From contig CM017567.1 in assembly GCA_007844125.1 (NCBI GenBank), forward strand, positions 29,551,564 to 29,615,563: a stretch of 64,000 nt of DNA, written 5' to 3'. The notes beneath the pieces are model-generated. The model did not search any database, was not told the DNA's origin, and was given only the letters and a program-made list of their open reading frames with translations. Origin of the DNA: Sinonovacula constricta (Eukaryota; Mollusca; Bivalvia; Cardiida; Solecurtidae). Made by a program: the position numbers and the translations under genes. Below are positions 1-12,700 of the stretch, piece after piece; position 1 is the stretch's first letter, and each line of letters begins with the position of its first letter.

Positions 1-515
1 GTATGTTGATGGTGGTTGTAAATGAAGTGGTGGTGATGGTGGTGAATGTAGTGGTGGTGGTGATGTATGTAGGTATGTTGATGGTGGTTGTAAATGTAGT
101 GGTGGTGATGGTGGTGAATGTAGTGGTGGTGGTGATGTATGTAGGTATGTTGATGGTGGTTGTAAATGAAGTGGTGGTGAATGTAGTGGTGGTGATGGTG
201 GTGAATGTAGTGGTGGTGATGATGGTGAATGTAGTGGTGGTGATGGTGGTTAATGTAGTGGTGGTGATGGTGGTGAATGTAGTGGTGGTGATGGTGGTAA
301 ATGTAGTGATGGTGAATGTAGTGGCGGTGATGGTGGTGAATGTAGTGGTGGTGATGGTGGTAAATGTAGTGATGGTGAATGTAGTGGTGGTGATGGTGGT
401 GAATGTAGTGGTGGTGGTGATGTATGTAGTGGTGTTGGTGGGGATGAATGTAGTGATGTTGGTGGTGGTAGTAGTGAATGTAGTGATGGTGGTGATGGTG
501 GTGGTGGTGGAGGAG
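1..515. repeat. GTG/GAT-rich minisatellite at the left edge
   Basis: The tract is built from variants of a short unit such as GTGGTGATGGTGGTGAATGTA minus its last base, mixed with a longer unit containing GATGTATGTAGGTATGTTG. It runs in from the window edge, so its true start is not visible. An open frame across it encodes only Val, Met and Asn and is a by-product of the repeat. Confidence 0.9.
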
Positions 516-1050
516 GTTATAGTACCTTGTCGAGAAGAAAGCCGAGCCATTTCCAGGAAATCGCCAGCTGCTCAATTTACCGAAGGCATCAAATGCGTGA
601 AGGAATGTTCGCTTACCAACTTCATACCGACCTAGTCCATTACGAATCTGAAATTAGTAGACATGAGACGGCATGTTAATCAAAGTGATAAAGGTATTAT
701 ATAAAACGATAACCCAACAGTAGGCCGATTTCACGCCGGTATAATCTGGAATGGTATTTAGTTCTCGTATATTTAGGAAATACGTAATATTACTTATTTA
801 CCAGATTTCAAATGACTTATGTAAGCATTCATCTATCTTATTTTGTGTTGTTGTTGTCGTCGTCGTTTAAATTTTGTTGTTTTATGTAAAGAAATAATTA
901 AAACAATCATTCATTAAGCGCTGGTTAAACCGCTGCTCAACTAAAACTTAGTCATAATGCTGCTATCTCTATATTAGCATAAAATGTATGTTTTATTTAA
1001 TCAATAAAAGTATGAATTTGTAGTCTGCAAAAATAAAAACAACTGTCAAT
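516..1050. other. AT-rich tract without a recognised feature
   Basis: Between the minisatellite and the small ORF at 1051 I see only AT-rich sequence with a short GTT/GTC run near 845. No splice-bounded coding segment or clear repeat border was found. Confidence 0.5.
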
Positions 1051-1272
1051 ATGTCAGATTATATGAGTCCCTGTTGTTTTGATGTCATTTGGTGTGAATT
1101 GAAAGAATGTGATGAAGAATCGTGTGGAAACCTAAGGAGTGTTGTAGAGATGAGCTACGAGGATTTCGAGACAAAATTTCGCTTTAATCCCAACATTTTT
1201 GAGAAGGAAATTGATCTTGAATCTGTGACTGTCTTCGAAAGCAGCAATCAGCTGCCTATGAGCCTAATCTGA
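1051..1272 (+). CDS. small acidic ORF of unknown function (73 aa), doubtful
   Basis: I do not recognise this protein. The ORF opens with ATG at 1051 and ends with TGA. Its composition is balanced and looks protein-like (Cys, Glu, Asp and aromatic residues, with a YEDFETKFRFNPNIFEKEID segment) rather than repeat-derived. AATAAA-like hexamers lie about 80 bases downstream, near 1355. There is no signal peptide or membrane segment. The nearest genes are far away, so context gives no clue. It could be a real small gene, the last exon of a larger gene, or part of a decayed transposon. Nothing here decides between these. Confidence 0.3.
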   Translation: MSDYMSPCCFDVIWCELKECDEESCGNLRSVVEMSYEDFETKFRFNPNIFEKEIDLESVTVFESSNQLPMSLI

Positions 1273-1289
1273 GGACAGACTCTGATGAT

Positions 1290-3307
1290 CAAATGTCGTT
1301 ACATGATGAACATTGAAATGGTTTAGATAAAGCTCAATCTTATATATAGTTCAAATAAAATAAAAATTATAACATGTTTATTGCCTTATTTTTTAATTGT
1401 AAAATAGAAATATTTCTTATAGCCGAATTACTCTATGCACGCGCACGAATTTCGTGTATTGCATTGGAATGTCAGATCATGTAGTGGAGGAGCAGAAGCG
1501 GTAAATTTAAATGTTTCACTTTTAATCAATTTGAAAAAAAAACTGTTGATGGTGGGATAAAAAGAGCAAAGCAGAGCCTCGTGCTTTCTGATTTTCTCAG
1601 CCTCGCATGATAACATTTACCTATATCAACACTAACTTGGTATTATCTATTTATCAAATATATTGCTGCGACAAAATTGGCGGATAAAGACCAAGACAAA
1701 TGTCTGAATCCCACTACAGATTAACTGGAAGATCTTTCCAGAAGTTTACCCCGACTGGGACTAGAACCCATTCATCGTACTATCCAGCAGCTTAAAGTGT
1801 CTGTGAACAATGCAAACTCCGCACAGGGTTTACGACATCGCTACGCTGGCTTAAAACCACTGCCATCATACAAAATCACGTGACGATAGTCAGATCATGT
1901 GACAGAAGCAAAATGGCTGCTGTGTTGTTGGCGTGATTTTACGTCGCTGTTAAACTTATACCTTTTATATATTGTCAAACTCCGTTATTACTTTGTGAAT
2001 TTCTTCAACAGTAATCATTGATTGTTTACATTGAACCGGTGTAACACTGAAATTTCGCCCTCGGCGAAAGGACGGAAATGGCCGAGTTGTTACGATTGTA
2101 GTGATAAATACATCCTTTTTTTTTTCTTTATTGTTAGAATTTGTTTTTTCATCCATTATTGGTCGTTTTTCTAACATACACATTCATTCCGATTGTCATT
2201 TTACTGAACAAAAATTAAAAGTAAAAAAAATCAAATCCTTCCAGATCTGGAAGGATTTCTGTGTGGTAGCAGAGATTCTCCTTACTGAAAGGGGGAGATC
2301 ACTGCGTTGGAGATTGTGAACAATGAAGGCAAAAAAGTGTATGTGTACAGCATGGCGTTTATTTTGCTAATTGGCGTGTGATTATCTGGTCTATATACGT
2401 CGTCACCATGGTGACAAAACATTAATCAATGTGATATCGACGTTGTCAACACCGGTCAATAACGTACTGGCGTCATTGTTTATTTATAGGGAAAAAATGA
2501 CATATTGACATAATAGAAAAGAGACATAAAAGGAATAATCACTGCAAAAATCATGCGAACATTCACTAGTCTTACTTTAACGGATACATTTAACGGTTTC
2601 TAATGATTTTATGTCGCAACGTTGAAAGTTTGACAATTCAAAGAACGTACACCCACCAAAGAAGTATGTGCGGCTCTCTTCAGTCCTATCTTGTACTCCC
2701 TTCGATAATTCCCTGCTTCTGGTTTTTTGTTGTTGTTGTTTTTTTGTTTTTTTTTGTGTTTTTTTTGTTTGTTTTTTTTTTTTTTTTTGTCTTTATGTTA
2801 AACGTTTGCTACCTTTTTTCCTTTGCCTGTTTGGGTTTACTGATCCTTGTAATGCTTTTTGAAGACTACATTCAACGAATCGATAACATCATATCATAAA
2901 CTTACCAGCGTTCCTTTCAGCCAAGTCGGAAGAGGTTTCACAAAGAAAATCGGAACTCCGTTCATTTCCTTTTCATTTGTTTTGAAGAACAGATTAAATC
3001 CATCATCAATCTCACCTTTCACAGAAACTGACGCTAACGACGTCAGAAAAGCATATGAAGCCAAGACAAACGTCGACCAAACTAACGTCGTCATCTTCTG
3101 ACGTACAGCGAGTAAATGAACGCAATCAAAACATGGATAGTATAAACATATCTCGAATTGATAAGTCAATGTCAACTGGGATCCTTTACATAACGAGCTA
3201 TAATCTTACGAAACAACGGCACAGTAAATGGGTCAAAGCAGTTAAGGTACTTACAGTGCAGTCGTCACGTCTTATTATGTAAGTTTAAAAAGGTCTAATT
3301 CTTTATC
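1290..3307. other. intergenic tract, no gene seen
   Basis: This stretch contains T-rich low-complexity sequence around 2720-2790 and several short frames without coding character. No splice-consistent exon was recognised on either strand. Confidence 0.5.
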
Positions 3308-3311
3308 TTAA

Positions 3312-3759
3312 AAGTGGTATCCATCAGTTTGGACGAATGATTTTTTTTTCTCAAGTACCTAAAATAGGTCCTGCGAAATGCTGTTTATTGATGTCCTAGA
3401 TTTGTGTCACAGGGAAACATAAACCCACACTCGCTTTTGCAGAAAGAAACTATCTATCCGATCAACGCTGCAGAGTTAGCTATTTATTTTTTTAAAGCAC
3501 GTGATAACTCGCTTTTGAGATAACGTCATATTGTAATCCGGGAATTCCGCTCTGTCGTCCATATCTATTTTAGTAGAGATCACTTTCGTGCTTGTTTATA
3601 GATTTGGAAAGGATAAACATTATCTCAATTTGTATTGTCTAACAATACAGGAAGTATTCAAAATCGCCTTTACTTAGACTAAATTGTGCCTAAATTCCCC
3701 AAAACAGTGGAAAATATTGTTACATGCATTTATTATATGCGAACTGCTAGATACCACAT
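3312..3759. mobile_element. TTAA-flanked MITE, copy A (448 bp)
   Basis: The left end reads AAGTGGTATCC directly after TTAA (3308-3311). The right end reads GATACCACAT directly before TTAA (3760-3763). These are imperfect terminal inverted repeats inside a TTAA duplication. The interior contains the family landmarks: a TGTTTATTGATGTCCTA segment, a GCTATTT segment and a TTTATAGATTTGGAAAGGAT segment. It has no coding capacity. The TTAA target suggests a piggyBac- or Kolobok-type transposase acting in trans, which is an inference. Confidence 0.65.
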
Positions 3760-4146
3760 TTAAAGCGGTCTAAACACCTATTAGCGCAAAACATGCTGCT
3801 AATTGTGCGATCATAGCTGGACACTTGTTTAGTTTACTATACACAGAGATGTCATAGGGGAAGAGGTCGGAAAACAATAAGTAACACGTGATGCGCATGG
3901 GCTTACAGAACTGGCATAGGTCAGTTACGCTGTAATCCCCTCCCCTTTTCCTGTTACCACAGCAGCCTGAGGCTGTGTCCAGCCAGCAAGACCCACCCCA
4001 CCCAAACATTCTCCCCCCAACCCACCTCCCACTGAGACCACAGTGTGCATCAACGTTAGGCCACATTCCAATTTTCAGTGCTTAGTAGGAGGCCATAAAA
4101 ACAACAGCGCCGTTTAGACGGATGCTATACGCGGCTTTTAAGAAGA

Positions 4147-4461
4147 ATGCTCAATCTATCATGGAGAAATCATCTAACTCTTGAAATGATATATGGAGAC
4201 TTGCCTAGAGTATCAACATTGGTTCGCAAGAGACGTGTTCAGTTCGCAGGACATTGCACACGTGCCACTGATGAACTTGTGTCATCTTTTGTTCTCTGGA
4301 GGCACCATTCATCCTACGGTCGATCGCGCAAGTTAACTTTCCCAGATAGGATAGAGCGAGACACGTCGATACCCATGATGGAAGATCTGTTGAGAGCAAT
4401 GACAGATAGGCGGTACTGGGAGGGTGTAGTGAGTTCGATCTCGGCTGAGGCCGCAAGATGA
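4147..4461 (+). pseudogene. LINE (non-LTR retrotransposon) ORF2 C-terminal fragment
   Basis: The translated frame begins with LNLSWRNHLTLEMIYGDLP and continues with VRKRRVQFAGHCTRA. This pattern (LN-SW-H--E--YGDLP, then R--R--FAGHC-R) is typical of the region after the reverse transcriptase domain in many animal LINEs. The frame ends at 4461 and is followed by a GATGATGAGGAGGAGG tail, as expected at a LINE 3' end. Upstream, an RMLYAAF-like stretch sits in another frame, so the copy is frameshifted and 5'-truncated. I could not fix the clade. Confidence 0.6.
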
Positions 4462-4927
4462 TGATGAGGAGGAGGAGGCCATTCATACCGTTCTACTTTT
4501 TTAACCGCTGTTTGTCACCCACATATCAGAATATATGTGCTGCTACAAGCTTATTTTGGTTAATTGTTTATCTTCACTAACATTTTCACTAATGTTTAAG
4601 AGCGTGTGCTCATAACACATTACATAGTTCTTAATAGATAACAGTCGGCATATGCAGTTGGCGTCGATACACATTCCCGAAAAATATGTCATATTGATGG
4701 CGCTGTGGTGTACTATAAAAGACTAAAGGACAGCGCTTTCCTTCATTAAGGGCATGTTTGGTAATTATCAGAATAAAATTATCTTATCAGTTTAAAATGA
4801 AGCTACCCTCTGACATATGACTTGAAATTGTTTAGGTACTACATGTATATGCATAATATTTGTTCTGTTTTGTTGTTTTCATACCTGTTTCCTAGCTACC
4901 AATGACGATTCCCACTCCTCCTCCTCC

Positions 4928-5092
4928 TCTTATTATCATCATCATCATCATCATCATCAACAACAACATCACCGTCATCATCATGATCATCATCATCTTC
5001 ACAATCATCATCATCATCATCATCTTCACAATCATCATCATCTTCATCTTCACCGTCACTATCAACATCATCGTCATCATCTCCATTCTAAA
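4928..5092. repeat. (ATC)n microsatellite
   Basis: An almost pure ATC/TCA run with scattered TTC and CAC interruptions. Low-complexity frames on both strands come from it. Confidence 0.9.
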
Positions 5093-5755
5093 TGCCAAGG
5101 CATCATACAGAGTTCAAAAAGATCACGTGTCTTTTATTTCACTGCTTTGAAACAGTGTGAAGATTATGTTACAAGAAACCAAACGTGCAGACAGGCGATA
5201 AGAAACAGGTTAAACTGAGTTCAACAATCAGCTGACATTCCTTTATTTTATTTGTTAAGAGATAACGTTAACATATTACAGAACAATACTGACTATACAT
5301 ATATATTCTTACAGGATTCGTTTAAACAAATATGCAAGCCGTATTATTATACAAAAAACACACTTTAAAGGGACGTGGTCACAGTTAAGCATACTTTATG
5401 GTAGACAGGTCTTTACGACCCGCACTGCTTCGTTTTGAATTTAGAAAAAAAAATCTTAAGTTACTATCGAGCAAATCAATGCACAGTTTATAACTGATCT
5501 ATGAATGGCGTATATTATCGCATGCGTAGTTTGGAGATATATCCTAAACAGTTGAAACTAAAACAAATAAAAAAGTTGAAAACCGTTGCGACGCTATTTT
5601 ATTCTAACAACCGAAAAACGACACTTTTTTTTCGAATGCAGTCTTTGTAGCAGAGGAATAATTGAATCCACAAGCAATTGGTGTTGAAAATAGTCTCACT
5701 TATTTGAATAAAAATTAAATTATGACAATTCATCCAATTGTGACAAAGTCGCTAA

Positions 5756-5805
<50 letters not shown>

Positions 5806-6790
5806 TAATAATAATAACAATAATAATAATAACAATTATAATCATAACAATGATAATATATTAATTTTTATTTAAGGTATACAAACAATTGGCCATGATT
5901 AATGTTCTCATGTGCTTGAAGGTTACTTAAACTACAACAAAATACAAATCTCGAGTAAACCAAAAATGAATAGGCCCTTCTTGCAGCAATATGTGATGAG
6001 TTGACATGTTATCAAGCTCAAATTCTGACTCCCAGAATATTTCAAACAAGGACACACTGCTTTAATTGACAGATGTTATATACTTATACAATATACATGG
6101 TAAGGTTAAGGTATGTCTCAACACTGACGTATTTGAGATGCTACGAAAGAAAATACTGATTTATCAGAACATAGACCGATCGTGAAGAGGACGCTGACTC
6201 CGCAAGCAATCGGAACTCCTCGCATAATTCCGTCTTCGGGACATTCATAATTCGTTAATCATCCGAGGCGTTCCGATTGACTCCGCAAGGTGCGCGAATG
6301 CAATGTTACAGTACCCTCACCGGAAGTCATAGACAAAATTTTAGTCGCGGGCATCGTTCGAAAAACATTGACATAAATAAACAATAAACATCTATAGATA
6401 AAACAGATATTTGGGGAAAAACAAAACACTTGAAAAGGGTTTGATGCTTAATATCGTCTTTTTATGCCTATTTATGGCTTTATGTCTGTGGTCAGAAGTT
6501 GAGCTTAAGGAAATGCGAGGAAGGACTCTGCAAGGGCGGCATGATGAGCCCATATATTTTAACTTAACTCTTTCATAAAACAATGGAAAACGACGTGAAA
6601 TAGGCAAGAATGCATTGAACATCATGAAGAGGATAAACATGATACAAATTTATATGTACCAGTATCCGGTTATTACATAATATCGGACGTATATAAAACA
6701 ATATATCAAGAATCACAAACAATCACACATTTGCAATATAGCTAAAAATATACACTGAACACTGGAATTTCGAGCTCTTTTACAATTAGA
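5093..6790. other. intergenic tract downstream of the chitinase gene
   Basis: It contains an (AAT)n run at about 5755-5850 and, at about 6180-6320, a degenerate copy of the dispersed repeat also seen at 14885 and 28640 (CCGAGG/CGGAACTCCTCG-type words). The remainder is AT-rich with no recognised gene. Part of it may be chitinase 3' UTR. Confidence 0.5.
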
Positions 6791-6795
6791 AAATA

Positions 6796-9700
6796 TCAAT
6801 AAAGTAGCATACATATTATAAGTATCATGATCATGGATATTAAACTAACAACCGGCTTAGCTGCCGGGCAAGTTAGTGTGGTGTTTGTACAGTGGGGACT
6901 TGAGGTGGTGGTGGTAGTGGTAGTGGTGGCCGTTAATTCTTGAATGGTGTCAAAAATGGCGGTCAAAAGCGGATATTTGGTACCACAGAAAGTTCCCCGG
7001 AAGTCATCTTGTTCCAGCGACCAAAACATCATACCAGCTAACTTTAGGCTATGGGCAAACCGCACCTATGAATAAAGAAACAAAAGAGATCAATTCCTCT
7101 ATTCAGTTTGAAAATTATATTATCTCCAATTACCGCAATGTCGTTGGACATTTCCGGTGTACATTAGAAACGAGTCTATACTTACAGCAAAGGTCTGACA
7201 AAAGTCTTTGATAAAAAAGTTTCGGACCACACATAAGCAACATGTAGTTGTAGTATTCAAATAATATTAAAATAATAAAATGTAATATACGACAAAACAA
7301 TATAAAAATGTTGCAAATTGATATTTTCATTCTTTATTTCATCTTCAAAAGGCATCAAATAAAGTAGTGTTTTCTGTTGTTGTTGTTGTTGTTTTGCTAG
7401 AGGGTGTGTGTTTTTTTTGTGTGTGTGTGTTTGGTTTGTTGGTTTTTGCTGTTGTTGTTGTTGTTTTCGTTTCACTGTTGTTGTTTTTTCACTGTACAAT
7501 AAACTTTTTTTCAACCTCAGACGCCGCAGTTTAGTCACTTGGTCCTTTTAAAATCTCCAATTGTCTAGATTGCCTCTTATCGTATTTAAAGGGACCTAAC
7601 TGTAACTATTAAAAACTACATTCTTACCTCCCTTGTGGGTAGGTATTTGGTATATAGTTACTGCAGAAAACTTTAATTTATTAAAAAGGTTGAGCGCTTT
7701 TCTAAAAAAAACAACAAGCAATTTAAAAATTTATAATATTTCTTATATTTTATCGTATATAAAAATACTTACACACAATGGAGATAACTAAAACATTCAG
7801 AAAGTTAATTTTATTTATAGTCAACCATTTTTGTGTAGTTTTTCAAATCGAAATAATACCATATTCTTTTCTAAACACTATGTGGACATTATTTTTCAAT
7901 GACGTCACTACCTTCGTCATAACGTATAGAAAATATCAGCGCATGGGCATTTGTTTTCAAATAGATCGTTTTTTCTTTTCATTGCTTGCATTTGAGAAAC
8001 TCGTCAGGAAGTGCGAGGTTAGAGCTCTGTAAAACCGGTTTAAGCACCCCAGTCGGTCCATATTGCCGACTGACCGTTCCAAGGCGGTAACTGTCGGGGT
8101 TGTTCTTTTCGTTAAATGACTCATCACAAGTTTGTTCTTACTTTTCGCTTGGCATGCATGTGAAATACCTTTGTTCTGTGCCTTTTCGGAGTTTTGTATA
8201 TGTTGCAATGCTCGTAGGACTTTGTCATATATTCTCTTTCATTGTTGAAAATTGGGAATAGATCAGGAAACAGTAAGAAAATGCACAAAAGGTTCAATGT
8301 GATTTGGTGGTAGTGCGCTCGGTCGGTAATCAGTAGGCCCAAGGTTAGACTCACAGCTGTGGTGGTAAACTTTTCATGTTGATTTTCGATGTGCTTATAA
8401 AAAAGGAATATCATTTAAATGTTCCAATTTTCAAAATTAAAGAAATGTTTTATCTCCATTTTAAGTGGGTAGTTTCATGTACCATATGTTAGAAATATTC
8501 GTTATTTTCATTTTTAAATTCCCTTTTTTAAAAAGTTCTTGACCACTACTCATTTTTATCTTAATCAATAAAATTCAATTTTATGCGTATGTTATCCAAC
8601 GACGTCTCAAGTGTTATCAAAAGTTTAAAATGTGGAAAAAAAGCTTATATTACCTACAGTAACACTATATCAAACGGGGGCTAAGAAAGCAGTATTTGAA
8701 AAATATAAGTAACCTCCCTTTGTAAACGAAAAGTGGAGATAACACCGGCACCCACACCCACCCCAGATATTGCTTAACTCACTCACAAATCTGGTGAAAA
8801 GACTGACAGGCGGGCCTTCCGACGGACGTTATTCCAGTAAAGTCCTCATACGTCGTATCGTAGGGGTAACATATTATAAAGGCAATACTCGCAAACTTAT
8901 TTCTAAATGTATATAATTCTTCACGCTCTTCACCGTAAAGATTGTTGTCGTTCTCAACCCGACCTCTCGGAGATTAAAAAAATCAACGAAGATTAGTAAT
9001 CATAATCAAAATGTACATTTTTGATATTGTTTAAATATTATTATAACAACAATTTCCTACCTTCTCTGCAAAGCTGCGCTGATTGTCGTACCCCACCCAC
9101 ACATCATTCGCATAGAAGTAGGCTACCTTCTGTTCGTTATCCCATTTCTCCACTGCTCCGTTCTTTAACATCTCACATACCTAGATAAGAAATTATCATT
9201 TTTATTATTATTTTATAATATGACGTTGATCATTAATAAGCTCTGTTTTACACTTGATCGCCTGTTATGTTTCTATTTACCATTGATCTTGTTTTAGCAC
9301 TGTGTGACTGAGCAATATTCACAGGAAGTGCGAGATTGGAGATACGTACTTCGAGTCAGTGTTTTTGTCGTCTAACCGTTCTTACAGGAAACTGTTGTTA
9401 TCTGGCTGTTTTTTGTTTGTCTGTTGTTGTTGTTTTGTGTGTTTTCTTGGTTTGTTTATTTTGTTTTTGTCATGCCTTGACTGGGTCGTCTCAGTGTTTT
9501 TGTCACTTTTACTCTTAACTTGCATGTCTGAAGAGTCGCAGGTAAATATTTGGCCATTTGATCATATTATTGCGGTTGTATCTCTTATTGCTTTCTGCAC
9601 TGACGCCCTTCATTACTGCTCGTGATTGACAACACTCGGAAGACATCGATCTTTTTCCCACAAAAACGAGCAGCCACGACACCGCCGAGCAATTGCATAT

Positions 9701-12700
9701 TTCGAAATATTGTCTGTGAGTACGAACTAAGTTTATAGATGGCGCCGCTCTCATTCAGCCAAAACAGGTAACGTAGTTTTAAAATTGTCACTACTTTCTG
9801 TAAACATACACTTTTGGCGGACATCGTGTTTAAATATAATCTTGTGATCACAGGTAATATTTAACTTAATTTATAATTGTTAATTAATCCTTGTGGTTAA
9901 ACAATGTCTTACTATTAACAAAAACATTATACATACAAATTTTAACCAATTGTGACCGAGTTGCTGAATCTTTGAAATAACCATGTTAAACAATTATACA
10001 TGTATTTATCGTCGGAATCCATCTGTACACTACGTGATGTTATCACGACAGCTATATACGAAGCAAAGTATAAGTATACATGGACGATGTATGCATCGGT
10101 CGGCGATTTAACAAGCGTCCTTTCGCCCCACTGTCATCTAATTTAACAGCACTAATTTCTAATTGATCTGTATTCCACTTACTCTATAAGACACTACTCT
10201 GCCGGAAATCTGCAGGTAGGGTCCTGGATTACCGGGACTTAACACCGGAGCTCCGACGTCACTGAAGCTGGAATTGGACAGTTTAAATGTCGTGGCTGTT
10301 CCAATGGTGCCGAGTATCAGTTTGTTAGCAGGGGCACCACTCTGAATCCAGTAGTTAATGGCCCAAGCCTGTGGACGGGAATAGCAGATGTATATATACA
10401 GATGACTAGAACACGTTTGTCCAAGATCGTAAACTATTGTGGAAACTTTTGTCGATGATGATAAAATGTTGTTCGAGGTGTTTTTTCGTGAAAGTAAATT
10501 CTTTTTAAGCTTTTGTCTGAGATGAAAACAATGTTGCGGTCACTTTTGTTTAAGGGGGTAAAATTAAGTGAGAACTTTTGTCCGAGATGCTGACTTATTG
10601 TGGGAGCTTTTGTCTATGAAGTTAAAATGATGTATGAGCTTTTGTCTATGAAGTTAAAATGATGTATGAGCTTTTGTCTATGAAGTTAAAATGATGTATG
10701 AGCTTTTGTCTATGAAGTTAAAATGATGTATGAGCTTTTGTCTATAAAGTTAAAATGATGTATGAGCTTTTGTCTATGAAGTTAAAATGATGTATGAGCT
10801 TTTGTCTATGAAGTTAAAATGATGTATGAGCTTTTGTCTATGAAGTTAAAATGATGTATGAGCTTTTGTCTATGAAGTTAAAATGATGTATGAGCTTTTG
10901 TCTATGAAGTTAAAATGATGTATGAGCTTTTGTCTATGAAGTTAAAATGATGTATGAGCTTTTGTCTATGAAGTTAAAATGATGTATGAGCTTTTGTCTA
11001 TGAAGTTAAAATGATGTATGAGCTTTTGTCTATGAAGTTAAAATGATGTATGAGCTTTTGACCGTAATGGTAAACCGTTGTTAAAATAAAAAAGACGTTT
11101 CATGCAGAAAATTACATATTCTTAAAATCTTTGTAAGTAGTTTGAAAAAAAATAAACATGTATGTATACGTATAAAGACTTCGGTCAAGATAAAAGTTGA
11201 CACACTGCTAGAGTATTACCTGGCTAAACTCCGTCTTAAATTAAGGTTAACACACTGCCATGGAGAGTATTACCTGACTTATTTACTTATTTAAAAATGA
11301 CACACTGATAGATAGACTTATTCAAAAATTATAGACTGCTAGAGCAATTCCTAACTAAATTCCACCCACTTATATTAAAAAGCAGATCATATTACCAGAC
11401 ACACTGGTACATGTATCTGAAGTATTGCCTGAATAAGCTCCACCCATTTATGTTAAATTGCAGAGTATAATAATTATGCCCAGACACACTGCTAAAGCAG
11501 TGCCTGACTAAGCTCCGCCCACTTATATTAAAATACAGAACATATGTCCAGTCACGCTGCTATCTAGTGTATTACCTGACTTAGTTGCTGGTTGAACTGA
11601 ATGTTCGAGGCTCGGGAGTAGAGCGGGGCGGTAAAACTTGTCACCTGACTCCAGGAGCCGTGAAAGTCATACGTCATCACATGTATGTAGTCGACAAATC
11701 TAGAACATAAACATGAGCTACGAATTAAACTGTAGCGATAGGCGAACTGGCGATGGGTAAACCTCAGTGGCGATGGATAACCTTCGTGGCGATGGCGATG
11801 GATAAACATAAGTGGCGATGAATAAACCTAAGTGGCGATGGCGATGGGTAAACCTAAGTGGCGATGGCGATTGGTAAACCTAAGAGGCTATGGGTAAACC
11901 TAAGTGGCGATGGGTAACTGGCGATGGCGATGGGTAAACCTAAGTGGCGATGGGTAAATCTAAAACCCCTGTCACACCAGAGTGGCGTCCTTACAGCGTT
12001 CAAAAAAATTGCAGAACGCCGGAGTGCGCGCTGTGCAGTCGCCAGCAACGCTATGGAAACGCTTTGGAAACGCTGTATGCGCGCTGTGGAATCGCCTTGA
12101 AACGCCATGCGACGGCGTTTATTTTGAGCATGCTTCAAACAAACCCCGCGGCTTAGCGTTTGCACAGCGCGCTGTGGGAACGCTGTGGGGTTTTCTAGAA
12201 CGCCGTGGGCGCGCCGCGCGCGCGCTGTGAAAACGCTGAGCAAACCCAGTACCAAGTCTTTAGCATTCCAACATTCTTGCCTAGGCTGGCTGCCTTAGCC
12301 TCCCATAAAGCAATCTTTTTCCTAAAGTCTTTGTAAGAATTAACGTTTTGTTGTAAATAAGCTCATTAGACTCCAACCAGGACGCCATATCTTCTTCCCG
12401 TGTTATGGATAATTCTGTTACAAGCCTTTGCTTCTTTTTGGGCTGGGCACTTGGGCTATGGGCCATTGACGTCTGTGACTGAGGCGAATCAGCTTCCTTC
12501 CTGAGTGGTGATGGGACTGGGACGGTGTCTGGTGGTAAAGACGGCGATTTCAAATTTGTTCGTTTTCCACGCTTTTCGGTCATGTTTGCTCTTTGAAAGC
12601 TGGCAAGCAAGTGATGAATAAAATGTTTTTCTCGAAATTCCAATGTTTTTTTTTCTCTCAAAATCTGAAACAACTAAGCGCGCTGTGGGAACGCTGTGTG

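Noticed and set aside
3..635. 210-codon open frame at the left edge
   Set aside because: It is a translation of the GTG-rich minisatellite (Val, Met and Asn only) with no start or splice support.
10601..11059. CRISPR-like array
   Set aside because: Units are contiguous 32-bp tandem repeats without unique spacers, inside an intron of an animal gene.
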